Positions 18,980 through 28,228 are shown, counted from the stretch's first letter. The stretch: DNA of 64,000 nt from Streptomyces dengpaensis (GCF_002946835.1 NZ_CP026652.1:3100001-3164000); one strand, 5' to 3'. Made by a program: numbers and translations. Notes: generated by a model from the sequence alone, not told the origin.

Positions 18980-20920
18980 ATGTCCGTGGTGGAGCGACAG
19001 GAGTGGGACGTCGTCGTGGTCGGTGCCGGGGGCGCCGGCCTGCGGGCCGCGATCGAGGCACGGGAGCGCGGCGCGCGTACGGCCGTGATCTGCAAGTCCC
19101 TCTTCGGCAAGGCCCACACGGTGATGGCCGAGGGCGGCATCGCGGCCGCGATGGCCAATGTGAACGAGCACGACAACTGGCAGGTCCACTTCCGCGACAC
19201 CATGCGCGGCGGCAAGTTCCTCAACCAGTGGCGGATGGCGGAGCTGCACGCGCAGGAGGCCCCCGACCGGGTGTGGGAGCTGGAGACCTGGGGCGCCCTC
19301 TTCGACCGCACGAAGGACGGGCGGATCTCGCAGCGCAACTTCGGCGGCCACGAGTATCCGCGGCTCGCGCATGTCGGCGACCGTACCGGCCTGGAGCTGA
19401 TCCGGACCCTCCAGCAGAAGATCGTGTCGCTCCAGCAGGAGGACATGAAGGAGACCGGCGACTACGAGTCGCGCCTGAAGGTGTACCAGGAGTGCACCGT
19501 CACGCGAGTCCTCAAGGACGGGGACCGGGTTTCCGGCGTCTTCTGCTACGAGCGTGAGTCCGGCCGCTTCTTCGTCCTCGAAGCGCCCGCCGTCGTGATC
19601 GCCACCGGCGGTATCGGCAAGTCCTTCAAGGTGACGTCGAACTCGTGGGAGTACACGGGCGACGGGCACGCGCTCGCTCTGCTGGCCGGAGCGCCGCTGC
19701 TGAACATGGAGTTCGTGCAGTTCCACCCCACGGGCATGGTCTGGCCCCCGTCGGTGAAGGGGATTCTGGTCACCGAGTCCGTCCGCGGTGACGGCGGTGT
19801 GCTGCGGAACTCCGACGGCAAGCGGTTCATGTTCGACTACATCCCGGACGTCTTCAAGGAGAAGTACGCGCAGTCCGAGGACGAGGGCGACCGCTGGTAC
19901 GAAGACCCGGACAACAACCGCCGTCCGCCGGAACTGCTCCCCCGTGACGAGGTGGCCCGGGCGATCAACGCCGAGGTGAAGGCGGGCCGCGGCTCCCCGC
20001 ACGGCGGTGTCTTCCTCGACGTGTCCACGCGCATGCCCGCCGACGTCATCCGGCGCCGGCTGCCGTCCATGTACCACCAGTTCAAGGAGCTGGCGGACGT
20101 CGACATCACGGCGGAGGCCATGGAGGTCGGGCCCACCTGCCACTACGTCATGGGCGGCATCGCGGTCGACTCGGACACGGCGGCGGCGCGCGGGGTGCCG
20201 GGCCTGTTCGCGGCCGGGGAGGTCGCGGGCGGCATGCACGGCTCCAACCGGCTCGGCGGCAACTCGCTCTCCGACCTGCTGGTGTTCGGGCGGCGGGCGG
20301 GCCTGCACGCGGCCGAGTACGCCGCCGGTCTGGGGAAACACTCTGAGGTCGACGACATCCAGGTGGACACGGCGGCGGCGGAGGCACTGCGCCCCTTCTC
20401 GGCCGAGGGCCCGGAAGCCGACGCCGCGAGCGGACGCCCGCCGGAGAATCCGTACACCCTCCACCAGGAACTCCAGCAGACCATGAACGACCTGGTCGGC
20501 ATCATCCGCCGGGAGGCCGAGATGGAACAGGCGCTGGAGAAGCTCGCGGAGCTGCGCGTACGGGCGCGCCGGGCGGGCGTGGAGGGCCACCGGCAGTTCA
20601 ACCCCGGCTGGCACCTCGCCCTCGACCTGCGCAACATGCTCCTGGTCAGCGAATGCGTCGCACGCGCCGCCCTGGAGCGTACGGAATCGCGCGGCGGCCA
20701 CACCCGCGAGGACCATCCGACGATGGAGCGGACCTGGCGCCGTATCAACCTGCTGTGCCAACTGACCGACCCGACGGGCGGGCTGGCGGCGACCGATCCC
20801 GTACGCGGTCAGATCGACCTCGTACGCGAGACCACCGAACCCATCCGCCCCGACCTGCTCGCCCTCTTCGAGAAGGAGGAGCTGGTCAAGTACCTCGCCG
20901 AAGAGGAGCTCTACGAGTGA
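18980..20920 (+). CDS. sdhA: Succinate dehydrogenase/fumarate reductase flavoprotein subunit
   Basis: A 646-residue FAD protein that oxidises succinate to fumarate or the reverse. The dinucleotide motif is VVVVGAGGAGLRAA (11-24). His46 in KAHTVMAEGG is at the site of covalent FAD attachment. The active-site region includes QFHPTGMVWPP and the FAD-binding HGSNRLGGNSLSDLLVFG. The C-terminal domain (NPGWHLALDLRNMLLVSE, RTESRGGHTREDHP) is that of the SdhA/FrdA family. It overlaps the iron-sulfur gene by four bases (GTGA), so translation is coupled. Confidence 0.96.
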   Translation: MSVVERQEWDVVVVGAGGAGLRAAIEARERGARTAVICKSLFGKAHTVMAEGGIAAAMANVNEHDNWQVHFRDTMRGGKFLNQWRMAELHAQEAPDRVWELETWGALFDRTKDGRISQRNFGGHEYPRLAHVGDRTGLELIRTLQQKIVSLQQEDMKETGDYESRLKVYQECTVTRVLKDGDRVSGVFCYERESGRFFVLEAPAVVIATGGIGKSFKVTSNSWEYTGDGHALALLAGAPLLNMEFVQFHPTGMVWPPSVKGILVTESVRGDGGVLRNSDGKRFMFDYIPDVFKEKYAQSEDEGDRWYEDPDNNRRPPELLPRDEVARAINAEVKAGRGSPHGGVFLDVSTRMPADVIRRRLPSMYHQFKELADVDITAEAMEVGPTCHYVMGGIAVDSDTAAARGVPGLFAAGEVAGGMHGSNRLGGNSLSDLLVFGRRAGLHAAEYAAGLGKHSEVDDIQVDTAAAEALRPFSAEGPEADAASGRPPENPYTLHQELQQTMNDLVGIIRREAEMEQALEKLAELRVRARRAGVEGHRQFNPGWHLALDLRNMLLVSECVARAALERTESRGGHTREDHPTMERTWRRINLLCQLTDPTGGLAATDPVRGQIDLVRETTEPIRPDLLALFEKEELVKYLAEEELYE

Positions 20921-21687
20921 GCAGCTATGAAGCCCGCTTCAAGGTGTGGCGCGGGGACGCCGAGGGCGGCGGCCTGGAGGACTTCAAGGTCGAAGTCAAC
21001 GAGGGCGAGGTGGTGCTGGACATCATCCACCGGCTCCAGGCCACCCAGGCCCCCGACCTGGCCGTGCGCTGGAACTGCAAGGCGGGCAAGTGCGGTTCGT
21101 GCTCGGCGGAGATCAACGGGCGGCCGCGGCTGTTGTGCATGACGCGGATGTCGGTGTTCACGCCGGAGGAGACGATCACCGTCACACCGCTGCGCGCCTT
21201 CCCGGTCGTACGGGATCTGGTGACCGACGTGGGCTTCAACTACACCAAGGCGCGGGAGGTCCCGTCCTTCGTGCCGCCCGCCGGCCTGCGCGCCGGTGAG
21301 TACCGGATGATGCAGGAGGACGTCGACCGCTCGCAGGAGTTCCGCAAGTGCATCGAGTGCTTCCTGTGCCAGGACACCTGCCATGTCGTGCGTGACCACG
21401 AGGAGAACAAGACGGCGTTCGCGGGCCCGCGCTTCCTGATGCGCGTCGCCGAGCTGGACATGCACCCGCTGGACGCGGCGGCGGAGTCCGGCCTGGACCG
21501 CAAGCGCAGCGCCCAGGACGACCACGGTCTCGGCTACTGCAACATCACCAAGTGCTGCACCGAGGTCTGCCCCGAGGGCATCAAGATCACGGACAATGCC
21601 CTGATTCCCTTGAAAGAACGGGCGGTTGACCGCAAGTACGACCCGCTGGTGTGGCTGGGGTCGAAGATCAGGAGGCGGCAGGACTGA
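20917..21687 (+). CDS. sdhB: Succinate dehydrogenase/fumarate reductase iron-sulfur subunit
   Basis: A 256-residue electron-transfer subunit. The [2Fe-2S] ligands are Cys54, Cys59, Cys62 and Cys74 (CKAGKCGSC and LLC). The C-terminal domain has the group CIECFLCQDTC (145-155) and CNITKCCTEVCP (208-219), which should bind the [4Fe-4S] and [3Fe-4S] clusters. The GTG start lies inside the flavoprotein stop (GTGA); an upstream reading to 20653 lies within the flavoprotein gene and is rejected. Its 3' end overlaps by 20 bases the convergent GH18-like gene. Confidence 0.95.
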   Translation: MSSYEARFKVWRGDAEGGGLEDFKVEVNEGEVVLDIIHRLQATQAPDLAVRWNCKAGKCGSCSAEINGRPRLLCMTRMSVFTPEETITVTPLRAFPVVRDLVTDVGFNYTKAREVPSFVPPAGLRAGEYRMMQEDVDRSQEFRKCIECFLCQDTCHVVRDHEENKTAFAGPRFLMRVAELDMHPLDAAAESGLDRKRSAQDDHGLGYCNITKCCTEVCPEGIKITDNALIPLKERAVDRKYDPLVWLGSKIRRRQD

Positions 21688-22942
21688 CCCAGCCCTCCCG
21701 GTACTGCGTCCAGTCCTTCTCACGCGCGGCGAAGTCCACGTAGAGGGCGACGCCGAAGTGTTCGCGGGTGCGGTCGGTGCGGGAGAGGCCGAGACGGGTG
21801 CCGCGGACGGCTGCCCTGACGGTCTCCGCGGAGCCGCGGTGGCTCACGTCGTCCTCGTAGTAGAAGGGCAGGCCCATCAGCAAGTCCGTCGACTTCGGGG
21901 TGACTTCGAGGGCGAGGGAGGTCTGCTGGGCGACGTAACCGCCGTACAGGCTCTCCAGCGGCATCGCCGTGTCGTACGACATCACGGCGATCTGGTCGAC
22001 CCGGCGGGCGACCTGTCCGAAGTACGACTGCGACCACCACTTGTAGTGTCCGGTCAGGGTGCCCGTGACGGAGTGGAGCGCCGGAAGCGGGTCGATCTGG
22101 TGGGCGGCGACGGAGAGCGGGACGTCGTGGGCGCGGGTGACGCGGCGCAGGTCGTCGAGGAGGGAGAGGTAGTCGGAGTCGCCGGAGTGCAGAGGCTCCA
22201 GGTCGAAGTGGGCGCCGTCGAAGCCGGCGTCGAGGACCTGGCGGGCCGAGCGCACGACGGCGTCCCGGGTCGCCTTCCGCTCCAGCCGCAGCCCGACCGG
22301 CCCCTCGCTCGCCAGTCTGTCGCCGAGCCAGGCCTGGACCCGTACGCCGGGCAGCTCCCGGTGCACGGCGGCGATCAGCCAGCCAGCACGCGGGTACACC
22401 GCCTCGGGCAGCGTGCCGTCGTGCTCCAGCGGTCCCGTGTGCACGTACAGATCCCGGATCCCGGTGCTCCGCAGCCGCGCCGCGAGCGCCGTGACGTCCG
22501 CGTCCTTCTTCCGCCCGTCCACCCAGGCGTGGCCCAGCCAGAGGGCGTCACGGTTCCTGGTCTTGGTGCCGGGGGCCGGGTCTCCGGCGTAGTTGACGCG
22601 GAGGGCGATGCCTGCGGCGAGGGTCGGCAGGAGGAGGGCGAGGATCAGGGCGAGGGCGATGCGTTTGGGCCAGCGGAGGCGGGGGTGACGCCAGGAACGG
22701 CGCCACGCCGGGGGTTGTGGGTCCGGTATCGGGGGCTGCGCTGTCTCTTGCGCCTGCGGTTCCGAGGGCTGCGGGGCTTCTAGCCCTTCGGGCGCCGGGG
22801 GCTGCGGCGTCTCTTGCTCTTCCGGCTCCGGGGGCTGCGGGGCTTCTGGCGCCTCCGGAGCCGGGGGCTGCGGGGCTTCGCGCGGCTCCCGGTCCGGGAC
22901 CTGTGCGTCCGCCGCCGTCGGCTCTGTTCGGTTCGTGTCCAT
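21668..22942 (-). CDS. Membrane-anchored protein with GH18-like TIM-barrel domain
   Basis: A 424-residue protein. Residues 1-77 form a proline/glutamate-rich cytoplasmic tail with repeats such as EAPQPPEPEE. One helix follows (RIALALILALLLPTLAAGIAL, about 90-110), so the rest is outside the cell. The outer domain has TIM-barrel strands and FDGAHFDLEPL (about residues 242-252), close to the DxxxDxxE catalytic motif of family 18 glycosidases, then QIAVMSYDTAMPL. It could act on amino-sugar polymers or be a non-catalytic relative. It is divergent from the next gene and convergent with sdhB. Confidence 0.8.
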   Translation of the reverse strand: MDTNRTEPTAADAQVPDREPREAPQPPAPEAPEAPQPPEPEEQETPQPPAPEGLEAPQPSEPQAQETAQPPIPDPQPPAWRRSWRHPRLRWPKRIALALILALLLPTLAAGIALRVNYAGDPAPGTKTRNRDALWLGHAWVDGRKKDADVTALAARLRSTGIRDLYVHTGPLEHDGTLPEAVYPRAGWLIAAVHRELPGVRVQAWLGDRLASEGPVGLRLERKATRDAVVRSARQVLDAGFDGAHFDLEPLHSGDSDYLSLLDDLRRVTRAHDVPLSVAAHQIDPLPALHSVTGTLTGHYKWWSQSYFGQVARRVDQIAVMSYDTAMPLESLYGGYVAQQTSLALEVTPKSTDLLMGLPFYYEDDVSHRGSAETVRAAVRGTRLGLSRTDRTREHFGVALYVDFAAREKDWTQYREGWVSPAAS

Positions 22943-23047
22943 CCCCGCGCCCCCTCCGTACGCCCCCGTATCCCCCGTACCTTAGACGCCCCCACCTCGG
23001 CGTACGCCCGGTCGCGCCCCCGTACCAGCGGCCATACGCTCCCAAAT

Positions 23048-24586
23048 GTGACGTCGCCCCAGAGCCGGAACCGGTCGCGCAGAGCCACGTCCCACATAGC
23101 CGTGCGCGTGGCGCATGTCGTGCTCGGAGGACTGGTGGCGGTGGGGTGGCTGGTGCTGCCCCTGACCGAGGGGCGTGGCGGGGACACGGTGACCGCGACC
23201 AGGGGTGTGCGTGTCACCGGCGAGGCGGGGGTTCAGGGGGCCGCGGGTGATGTCGGTCAGGACGAGACGGCCACCGCGGACCTCGTACTGCCGCTCATCG
23301 CGCTGGGCACCGCGGTCGTACTGGCGGCGTACGGGTACGCCCGGCGCACGCGACGGGCGAGGACGCGTACGACGCCGGGCGGCGGGTCCGCGCAGGTCGC
23401 GTCCGTCCGTGAACTCGACCGGCAGACACGGACGTTACTGGTCGACACCGACGACTGCGTCCGGACGAGCGCCGAGGAACTCGGCTGCGCCGCCGCCCAG
23501 TTCGGGGCCGACGCGGTCAAGCCGTACGCGGAGGCGTTGGCGTACGCGAAGGCCGAGCTGGCGGACGCCTTCCGGCTGCGGCAACAGCTCGACGACTCGG
23601 CGCCGGAAAACGGCCGGAACATCCTTGAGGAGATCGTGCTGCGCTGCACGGAGGCGGGGCGGCGGCTTGACGCGGAGGCCGCCGGGTTCGACCAACTGCG
23701 TGCCCTGGAGCGGGACCCGGAAACCGCCCTGCGGCACGCTGAGACCCGCTTACGGGAGCTCGCCGCGCGCACCCCGGCCGCCGAGGCGACGCTGCGCGAC
23801 CTCCATGAGCGGTACGCCCCCTCCGCGTCCCTCCCCGTCGCCGGCCACGTCGAACTGGCCAAGGACCGGCTCGCGTTCGCCACGATGCAGCTCGACCAGG
23901 CGCGGCAGTCCCGCGACCGGGGCGACGGCGGGAAGGCGGCCGCGTATCTGCGCTCGGCGGAGGGGGCCGTCGACCAGGCGGCGGTCCTCGTGGACGGCGT
24001 CGACCGGCTCGCCGCCGAACTGGGCGCGGCCGACGCGCAGGTGACCGCCGCCCTCGACGCCGTACGGGCCGACCTCGCGGAGGCCCGCGGGCTGCTGGCG
24101 ACCTCGGGGGTCGGTGCGCTGCCCGGGCGGGTCGCGCACGCCGAGTCGCTGCTCGCCGATGTGCGCCGGGAGATGGCGGGCGGTCCGTACGACCCTCTCG
24201 ACGCCCTGCGGCGCCTTGCCGAGGCGGGGGCGGCGCTTGCCTCGGTGCGCTCCGGTGAGCTGTCCGAGGACCGTGCTCGTGCGCTCCTCGAGCACGCGCT
24301 GCTCCCTGCGCGTAGCGCGGTCGCCGTCGTGGCGGGGTTCGTCACGACGCATCGGGGGGCGGTGGGGTGTGGGGCGCGTACGCGGCTGGCGGAGGCGGAG
24401 CGTCGTCTCGGGCTGGCGCCCGATCTCTCCGAGGTCGAGTGGGCCGGTGTGCTCGCCCGGGAGGCGTTGCGGGTTGCCGAGCGGGATGTGCGGGCGTATG
24501 GGACGCCGTACGGGGGGCGCGACGTGGGGCCCGCGAGTTTCGGTGGGCCCCTGACGCGGGGGCGGCGGGCGGTGCCGGGTGCCTGA
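23048..24586 (+). CDS. Two-helix membrane protein with extended coiled-coil region; two TTA codons
   Basis: A 512-residue protein I do not recognise by function. A first helix (VVLGGLVAVGWLVLPL) and a second (LVLPLIALGTAVVLAAYGYA) bracket a short outside loop. The remaining 400 residues are alpha-helical and rich in Ala, Arg and Glu (for example AETRLRELAAR, YLRSAEGAVDQAAVLVDG), likely coiled coil inside the cell. The GTG at 23048 is chosen because the reading from 22814 runs over the divergent gene. Codons 130 and 235 are TTA, the rare leucine codon read by bldA tRNA, so synthesis should be tied to development. Confidence 0.75.
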   Translation: MTSPQSRNRSRRATSHIAVRVAHVVLGGLVAVGWLVLPLTEGRGGDTVTATRGVRVTGEAGVQGAAGDVGQDETATADLVLPLIALGTAVVLAAYGYARRTRRARTRTTPGGGSAQVASVRELDRQTRTLLVDTDDCVRTSAEELGCAAAQFGADAVKPYAEALAYAKAELADAFRLRQQLDDSAPENGRNILEEIVLRCTEAGRRLDAEAAGFDQLRALERDPETALRHAETRLRELAARTPAAEATLRDLHERYAPSASLPVAGHVELAKDRLAFATMQLDQARQSRDRGDGGKAAAYLRSAEGAVDQAAVLVDGVDRLAAELGAADAQVTAALDAVRADLAEARGLLATSGVGALPGRVAHAESLLADVRREMAGGPYDPLDALRRLAEAGAALASVRSGELSEDRARALLEHALLPARSAVAVVAGFVTTHRGAVGCGARTRLAEAERRLGLAPDLSEVEWAGVLAREALRVAERDVRAYGTPYGGRDVGPASFGGPLTRGRRAVPGA

Positions 24587-24589
24587 CCA

Positions 24590-24696
24590 GGGGGTTTCGC
24601 CCCCTCCGCCCCTACCCGTCCCGTATCTGGGGGGCTCCGCCCCCCAGACCCCCCATATCGCGCTTCGCGCTCGTCCTCAAACGCCGGACAGGCTAA
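24590..24696. repeat. Streptomyces dispersed intergenic repeat, copy A
   Basis: The sequence starts TTTCGCCCCCTCCGCCCC, contains the hairpin GGGGGGC-TCCG-CCCCCC (24639-24655), then GCGCTTCGCGCTCGTCCTC and ends AAACGCCGGACAGGCT. A second copy lies at 51905-52035. It falls between convergent genes, where its hairpins could end transcription. Confidence 0.85.
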
Positions 24697-24702
24697 GACG
24701 CC

Positions 24703-27522
24703 TCAGAACAGGCTCAGCAACGCCTCCGCCGGGTCCGTCAGGCCCGTCCCGCCGTCCGGGAGCGGGAGTTCGAACCACACCGTCTTGCCGCGCGGCGTCC
24801 GGCGGGAGCCCCAGGCCGCCGACAGCAGCCCCACGAGCTGCAGCCCTCGGCCGCCTTCGTCCGTGTCCCGGGCCCGTCGCCGCCGCGGCTGGACGAGCCC
24901 CGCGTCCCAGACCTCGCAGACGAGGGTGCGGTCGAGGAGGAGCCGCAGCCGGATCTCGCCCTCGCCGTAGCGCAGCGCGTTGGTCACCAGCTCGCTGACC
25001 AGGAGCTCCGCCGTGTCCACGAGGGGTTCGAGGCCCCAGGACACCAGCTGCGTACGGGCGTACTCACGCGCGCGCCCCACACTGCGCGGCTCGCGCGGCA
25101 GGGTCCAGTCGCCGACGGACTCGGCGGGCAGGCCCTGGACACGGGCCATCAGCAGCGCGATGTCGTCCTCGCCGTGGTGGGTGTCGAGGGTGTTGAGGAC
25201 GTGGTCGCAGACGTCCTCCAGCGGGCTGGAGGGGTCGGTCAGGGCGCCGACGAACGCCTGGAGGCCCTCGTCGAGGGGATGGTCGCGGGATTCGACCAGT
25301 CCATCCGTGTAGAGCGCCAGCAACGCACCCTCGGGAAGCTCGACCTCCACCTCCTCGAAGGGCTCGCCGCCCACCCCGAGCGGCATCCCGGGCGGCACGT
25401 CGAGCATCAGCGCGCTCTCGCCGGGTTCGACCAGCACCGGCGGCAGATGGCCCGCGTTGGCGAAGGTGCACCGGCGCGTCACGGAGTCGTAGACGGCGTA
25501 CACGCACGTCGCGAGGTACACCTCGGAGAGGTCGGCGTCGCGCGGCTGCCGGGTGCGGGTGGACTGCTGGACCCCGCCGGGCGTGCCGAGGCCGCGCGCG
25601 ATCTCGTCCAGCGCCGAGAGGACTTCGGCGGGTTCCAGATCGAGGAGCGCCAGCGTCCGTACGGCTGAACGGAGTTCACCCATGGCGACGGCAGCGCGCA
25701 ACCCGCGCCCCATCACATCCCCCACCACCAACGCCGTGCGGTGGCCGGGCAGTTCGATGACGTCGAACCAGTCGCCGCCCACCTCCGTCGCGGCATTTCC
25801 GGGGAGGTAGCGGCAGGCGATGTCCAGACCCGAGGCCTCCGGATCGCCCGGGGGCAGCAGGGACCGTTGCAGTATCAGCGCGCGCTCGTGCTCGCGGCGG
25901 TAGAGGCGCGCGTTGTCGATGCAGACGGCGGCGCGGGCCGCGAGTTCCACGGCGAGCGCCCGGTCGCGTTCGCCGAACGGCTCGCTGCCCTTCGTACGGG
26001 AGAACTGGGCGAGCCCGACGACGGTGTCGTGGGCGACCATCGGGACCGCGAGCGTGGACTGGATGAGCCCGCCCTCCGCGGCGGGGATGTGCTGGGGGCG
26101 TGCGGTGCGCAGGGCGTCCGCGCAGGGCGAGTTGAAGGGATAGTGGTGGACCGCGCCGACGTCCACCGGTTCCGGTCCGCCGAGGAAGGGCGCGTCGGAG
26201 ACGGCGCTGGCGAAGGCGACGCGGCGGAGTTCGGCGCTGCCGTCGGCCAGGCCCGGCGGGGTTTCGTCGCCGGCCAGCAGGCCCTGGTAGAGGTCGACGG
26301 TCGCGAGGTCGCAGAATCCGGGCACGACGACGTCGAGGAGCTCGCGTGCGGTGGTCTCCAGGTCGAGGGAGTTGCCGATACGGGCGCCGGCCTCGTTCAG
26401 AAGGGCGAGATTGCGCCGGGCGGCGGCCGCCTCGCGGGCGGCGGCGCGACGGGCCGTGATGTCGGTTCCGAGCCAGGCGATACCGATGGGGCGGCCGCTG
26501 CCGCTGTGCACGCGGTAGAGGTTGATGGACCAGTGGCGGCGTTCGTCGGACCCGGGCACATGGCCCGTGACGTGCATGTCCGTGATGGAGTCGCCGGTCT
26601 CCAGGACGCGGCGCAGGATCGCCGCGACGCGCTCGGCCTCCGCGCGGGGCAGATAGTCGTGGACACCCTTCCCGCGGTGGTCCTCGGCGGTGCCGCCGAA
26701 AGTCGAGGCGAACCGCTGGTTGGCGCGCCGGACCCGCAGATCGGTGTCGATCAGGAGGAAGCCGAAGGGAGATTGACCGAAAATCGCCTGCGAGGCGGCG
26801 AGGTCCGTCTCGATCCTGCGCAGGATACGGACGTCCACGAGGATGCATACGGCGGCCCGCTCACCCTCCTCCGTAGTGGTGGGCATCACATAGACCTCGG
26901 CGAGCCCTTCGACGCCCTCGCTGCCGTCGTCGCGAGCGGGCATCCGGAACGGGATCACTCCGGTCCACTCCCGGCCGTCCAAAATCTCCGCCATCTTGCG
27001 CTGCCCGAACTCACGCCGGCCGGGGGCGACGAACGCCTCGATGGGGTCCATGCCGACGGCGCGCCCGGAGGAGATGCCGAAGAGCTGCTCGGCCCGCAGG
27101 CTCCACTGGTCGACGAGCCCGTCGGGGCCTATGGAGAACGCCGCGACCTTGATGTAGTCGTAGATCGAACCGGGCGGACTGCTCTGCCACATCGCGTCAC
27201 GCATCGAGTCGGTTGCCGCGCCGCGCATCGAGTTGGTTGCCGCACCACGCATGGAGTCAGTCGTCGCGCCAGGACTCGATTCGCCTGTCACATCAGGCCT
27301 CGACCCGCCCGTCGCGTCACCCGTCGGTTCGCCCGTCGCGCCCCGCATCGATGCGCCCATCGAACCGGTCGTCGATCCGCCCGTCGCGTCGCCCGCGCGC
27401 GCGTCGGGCACTGTGCGCACGGGACCGCGCGCAGCGTCGCCCGCGGCATCGCCCGCGACCTCAGCCCTCGCGCCGTCCGACGGGTCCTCGGACTCCGTGG
27501 CCTTCGCTGGTATCTCGCTCAC
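24703..27522 (-). CDS. PAS-GAF-PP2C (SpoIIE)-HATPase multidomain regulator
   Basis: About 939 residues. In order: a low-complexity Gly/Ala/Thr/Arg-rich start (1-115) with SMRGAAT repeats; PAS domains near 120-235 and 245-370; a GAF domain near 375-545 (LNEAGARIGNSLDLETTARE); a SpoIIE-type phosphatase (GGDWFDVIEL, VVGDVMGRGL, NAGHLPPVLV, ALYTDGLVE, DDIALL) near 560-775; and an RsbW-type ATPase (SELVTNALRYG, GRGLQLVGLL) at the end. It would dephosphorylate an anti-anti-sigma protein and may also bind or phosphorylate partners. The GTG at 27522 follows GGAGGGGAC, so the earlier in-frame starts are not used. Confidence 0.9.
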   Translation of the reverse strand: MSEIPAKATESEDPSDGARAEVAGDAAGDAARGPVRTVPDARAGDATGGSTTGSMGASMRGATGEPTGDATGGSRPDVTGESSPGATTDSMRGAATNSMRGAATDSMRDAMWQSSPPGSIYDYIKVAAFSIGPDGLVDQWSLRAEQLFGISSGRAVGMDPIEAFVAPGRREFGQRKMAEILDGREWTGVIPFRMPARDDGSEGVEGLAEVYVMPTTTEEGERAAVCILVDVRILRRIETDLAASQAIFGQSPFGFLLIDTDLRVRRANQRFASTFGGTAEDHRGKGVHDYLPRAEAERVAAILRRVLETGDSITDMHVTGHVPGSDERRHWSINLYRVHSGSGRPIGIAWLGTDITARRAAAREAAAARRNLALLNEAGARIGNSLDLETTARELLDVVVPGFCDLATVDLYQGLLAGDETPPGLADGSAELRRVAFASAVSDAPFLGGPEPVDVGAVHHYPFNSPCADALRTARPQHIPAAEGGLIQSTLAVPMVAHDTVVGLAQFSRTKGSEPFGERDRALAVELAARAAVCIDNARLYRREHERALILQRSLLPPGDPEASGLDIACRYLPGNAATEVGGDWFDVIELPGHRTALVVGDVMGRGLRAAVAMGELRSAVRTLALLDLEPAEVLSALDEIARGLGTPGGVQQSTRTRQPRDADLSEVYLATCVYAVYDSVTRRCTFANAGHLPPVLVEPGESALMLDVPPGMPLGVGGEPFEEVEVELPEGALLALYTDGLVESRDHPLDEGLQAFVGALTDPSSPLEDVCDHVLNTLDTHHGEDDIALLMARVQGLPAESVGDWTLPREPRSVGRAREYARTQLVSWGLEPLVDTAELLVSELVTNALRYGEGEIRLRLLLDRTLVCEVWDAGLVQPRRRRARDTDEGGRGLQLVGLLSAAWGSRRTPRGKTVWFELPLPDGGTGLTDPAEALLSLF

Positions 27523-27769
27523 GCGAACCGTCCCCTCCAGCTCACCGCGTCCGGCACCGGTCACCGGAGGCGGCTGCCCGCAGTATCCAGCACTACGGCG
27601 CCGCACAACACGGTGTTCACGATCACAGCCCGGTCCCGATGGTTTTTGGACCGGCCGCGACATACTCCCAGTCTTCTAACCAGGTAGCACCCCGTCGAAT
27701 CAAAGAGCCCGGCCGGCATCGGTGGCTGGAACCCTTCGGTCGTTCCCCCCTCCCCCTCCCGACGATCCG

Positions 27770-28228
27770 TCAGCCGGGCACCGCCAGCTCGAACCAGACC
27801 GTCTTCCCGGTGCCTCCGGGGCGGGTGCCCCAGCGGCGCGAGGAGCTGGCCACGAGCTGGAGTCCGCGGCCGCTCTCGTCGTCGGCGTCGGTGGCCCGCT
27901 CGCGGGGCGGGTCCGGCAGCGGGTCGGAGACCTCCACCAGCAGGGCGCCCGGCAGCCCGGCAGGGCGTACGAGCCGTACGCCGATGGGGCCCGTGGCGTG
28001 CCGCAGGGAGTTCGTCACCAGCTCGCTGACCAGCAGTGCGGCGATATCGCCGAGGCAGTCCAGTTCCCAGGTGCGCAGCTGACCCCGAACGACGGCACGG
28101 GCGGTACGGACGGCACCTGGTTCCGCGGGAAAGGTCCACTCGGCGCAATCGCCTTCGGTGTCGATCAAGCCGATCACTTCCCAGGCCAAGAGCACACCCA
28201 TGTCCGGTTTCATGGGGTTAATGGGCAC
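27770..28228 (-). CDS. ATP-binding protein of the anti-sigma kinase type
   Basis: A 152-residue single-domain GHKL ATPase like RsbW. The N-box is SELVTNSLRHA (about 67-77), the G1 box is around EVSDPLPDPP, and the G2 box is GRGLQLVASS (about 118-127), followed by KTVWFEL, which is also found at the end of the PP2C fusion upstream. Starts at Met1, Met6 or Met10 are all possible. It may compete for the same partner as the adjacent phosphatase-kinase fusion. No sigma factor gene is nearby. Confidence 0.84.
   Translation of the reverse strand: MPINPMKPDMGVLLAWEVIGLIDTEGDCAEWTFPAEPGAVRTARAVVRGQLRTWELDCLGDIAALLVSELVTNSLRHATGPIGVRLVRPAGLPGALLVEVSDPLPDPPRERATDADDESGRGLQLVASSSRRWGTRPGGTGKTVWFELAVPG

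Noticed and set aside
18005..20761. Very long minus-strand open frame (918 codons) across the succinate dehydrogenase genes
   Set aside because: It is the reverse complement of the strongly conserved flavoprotein and anchor genes. Long antisense frames are common in high-GC DNA.
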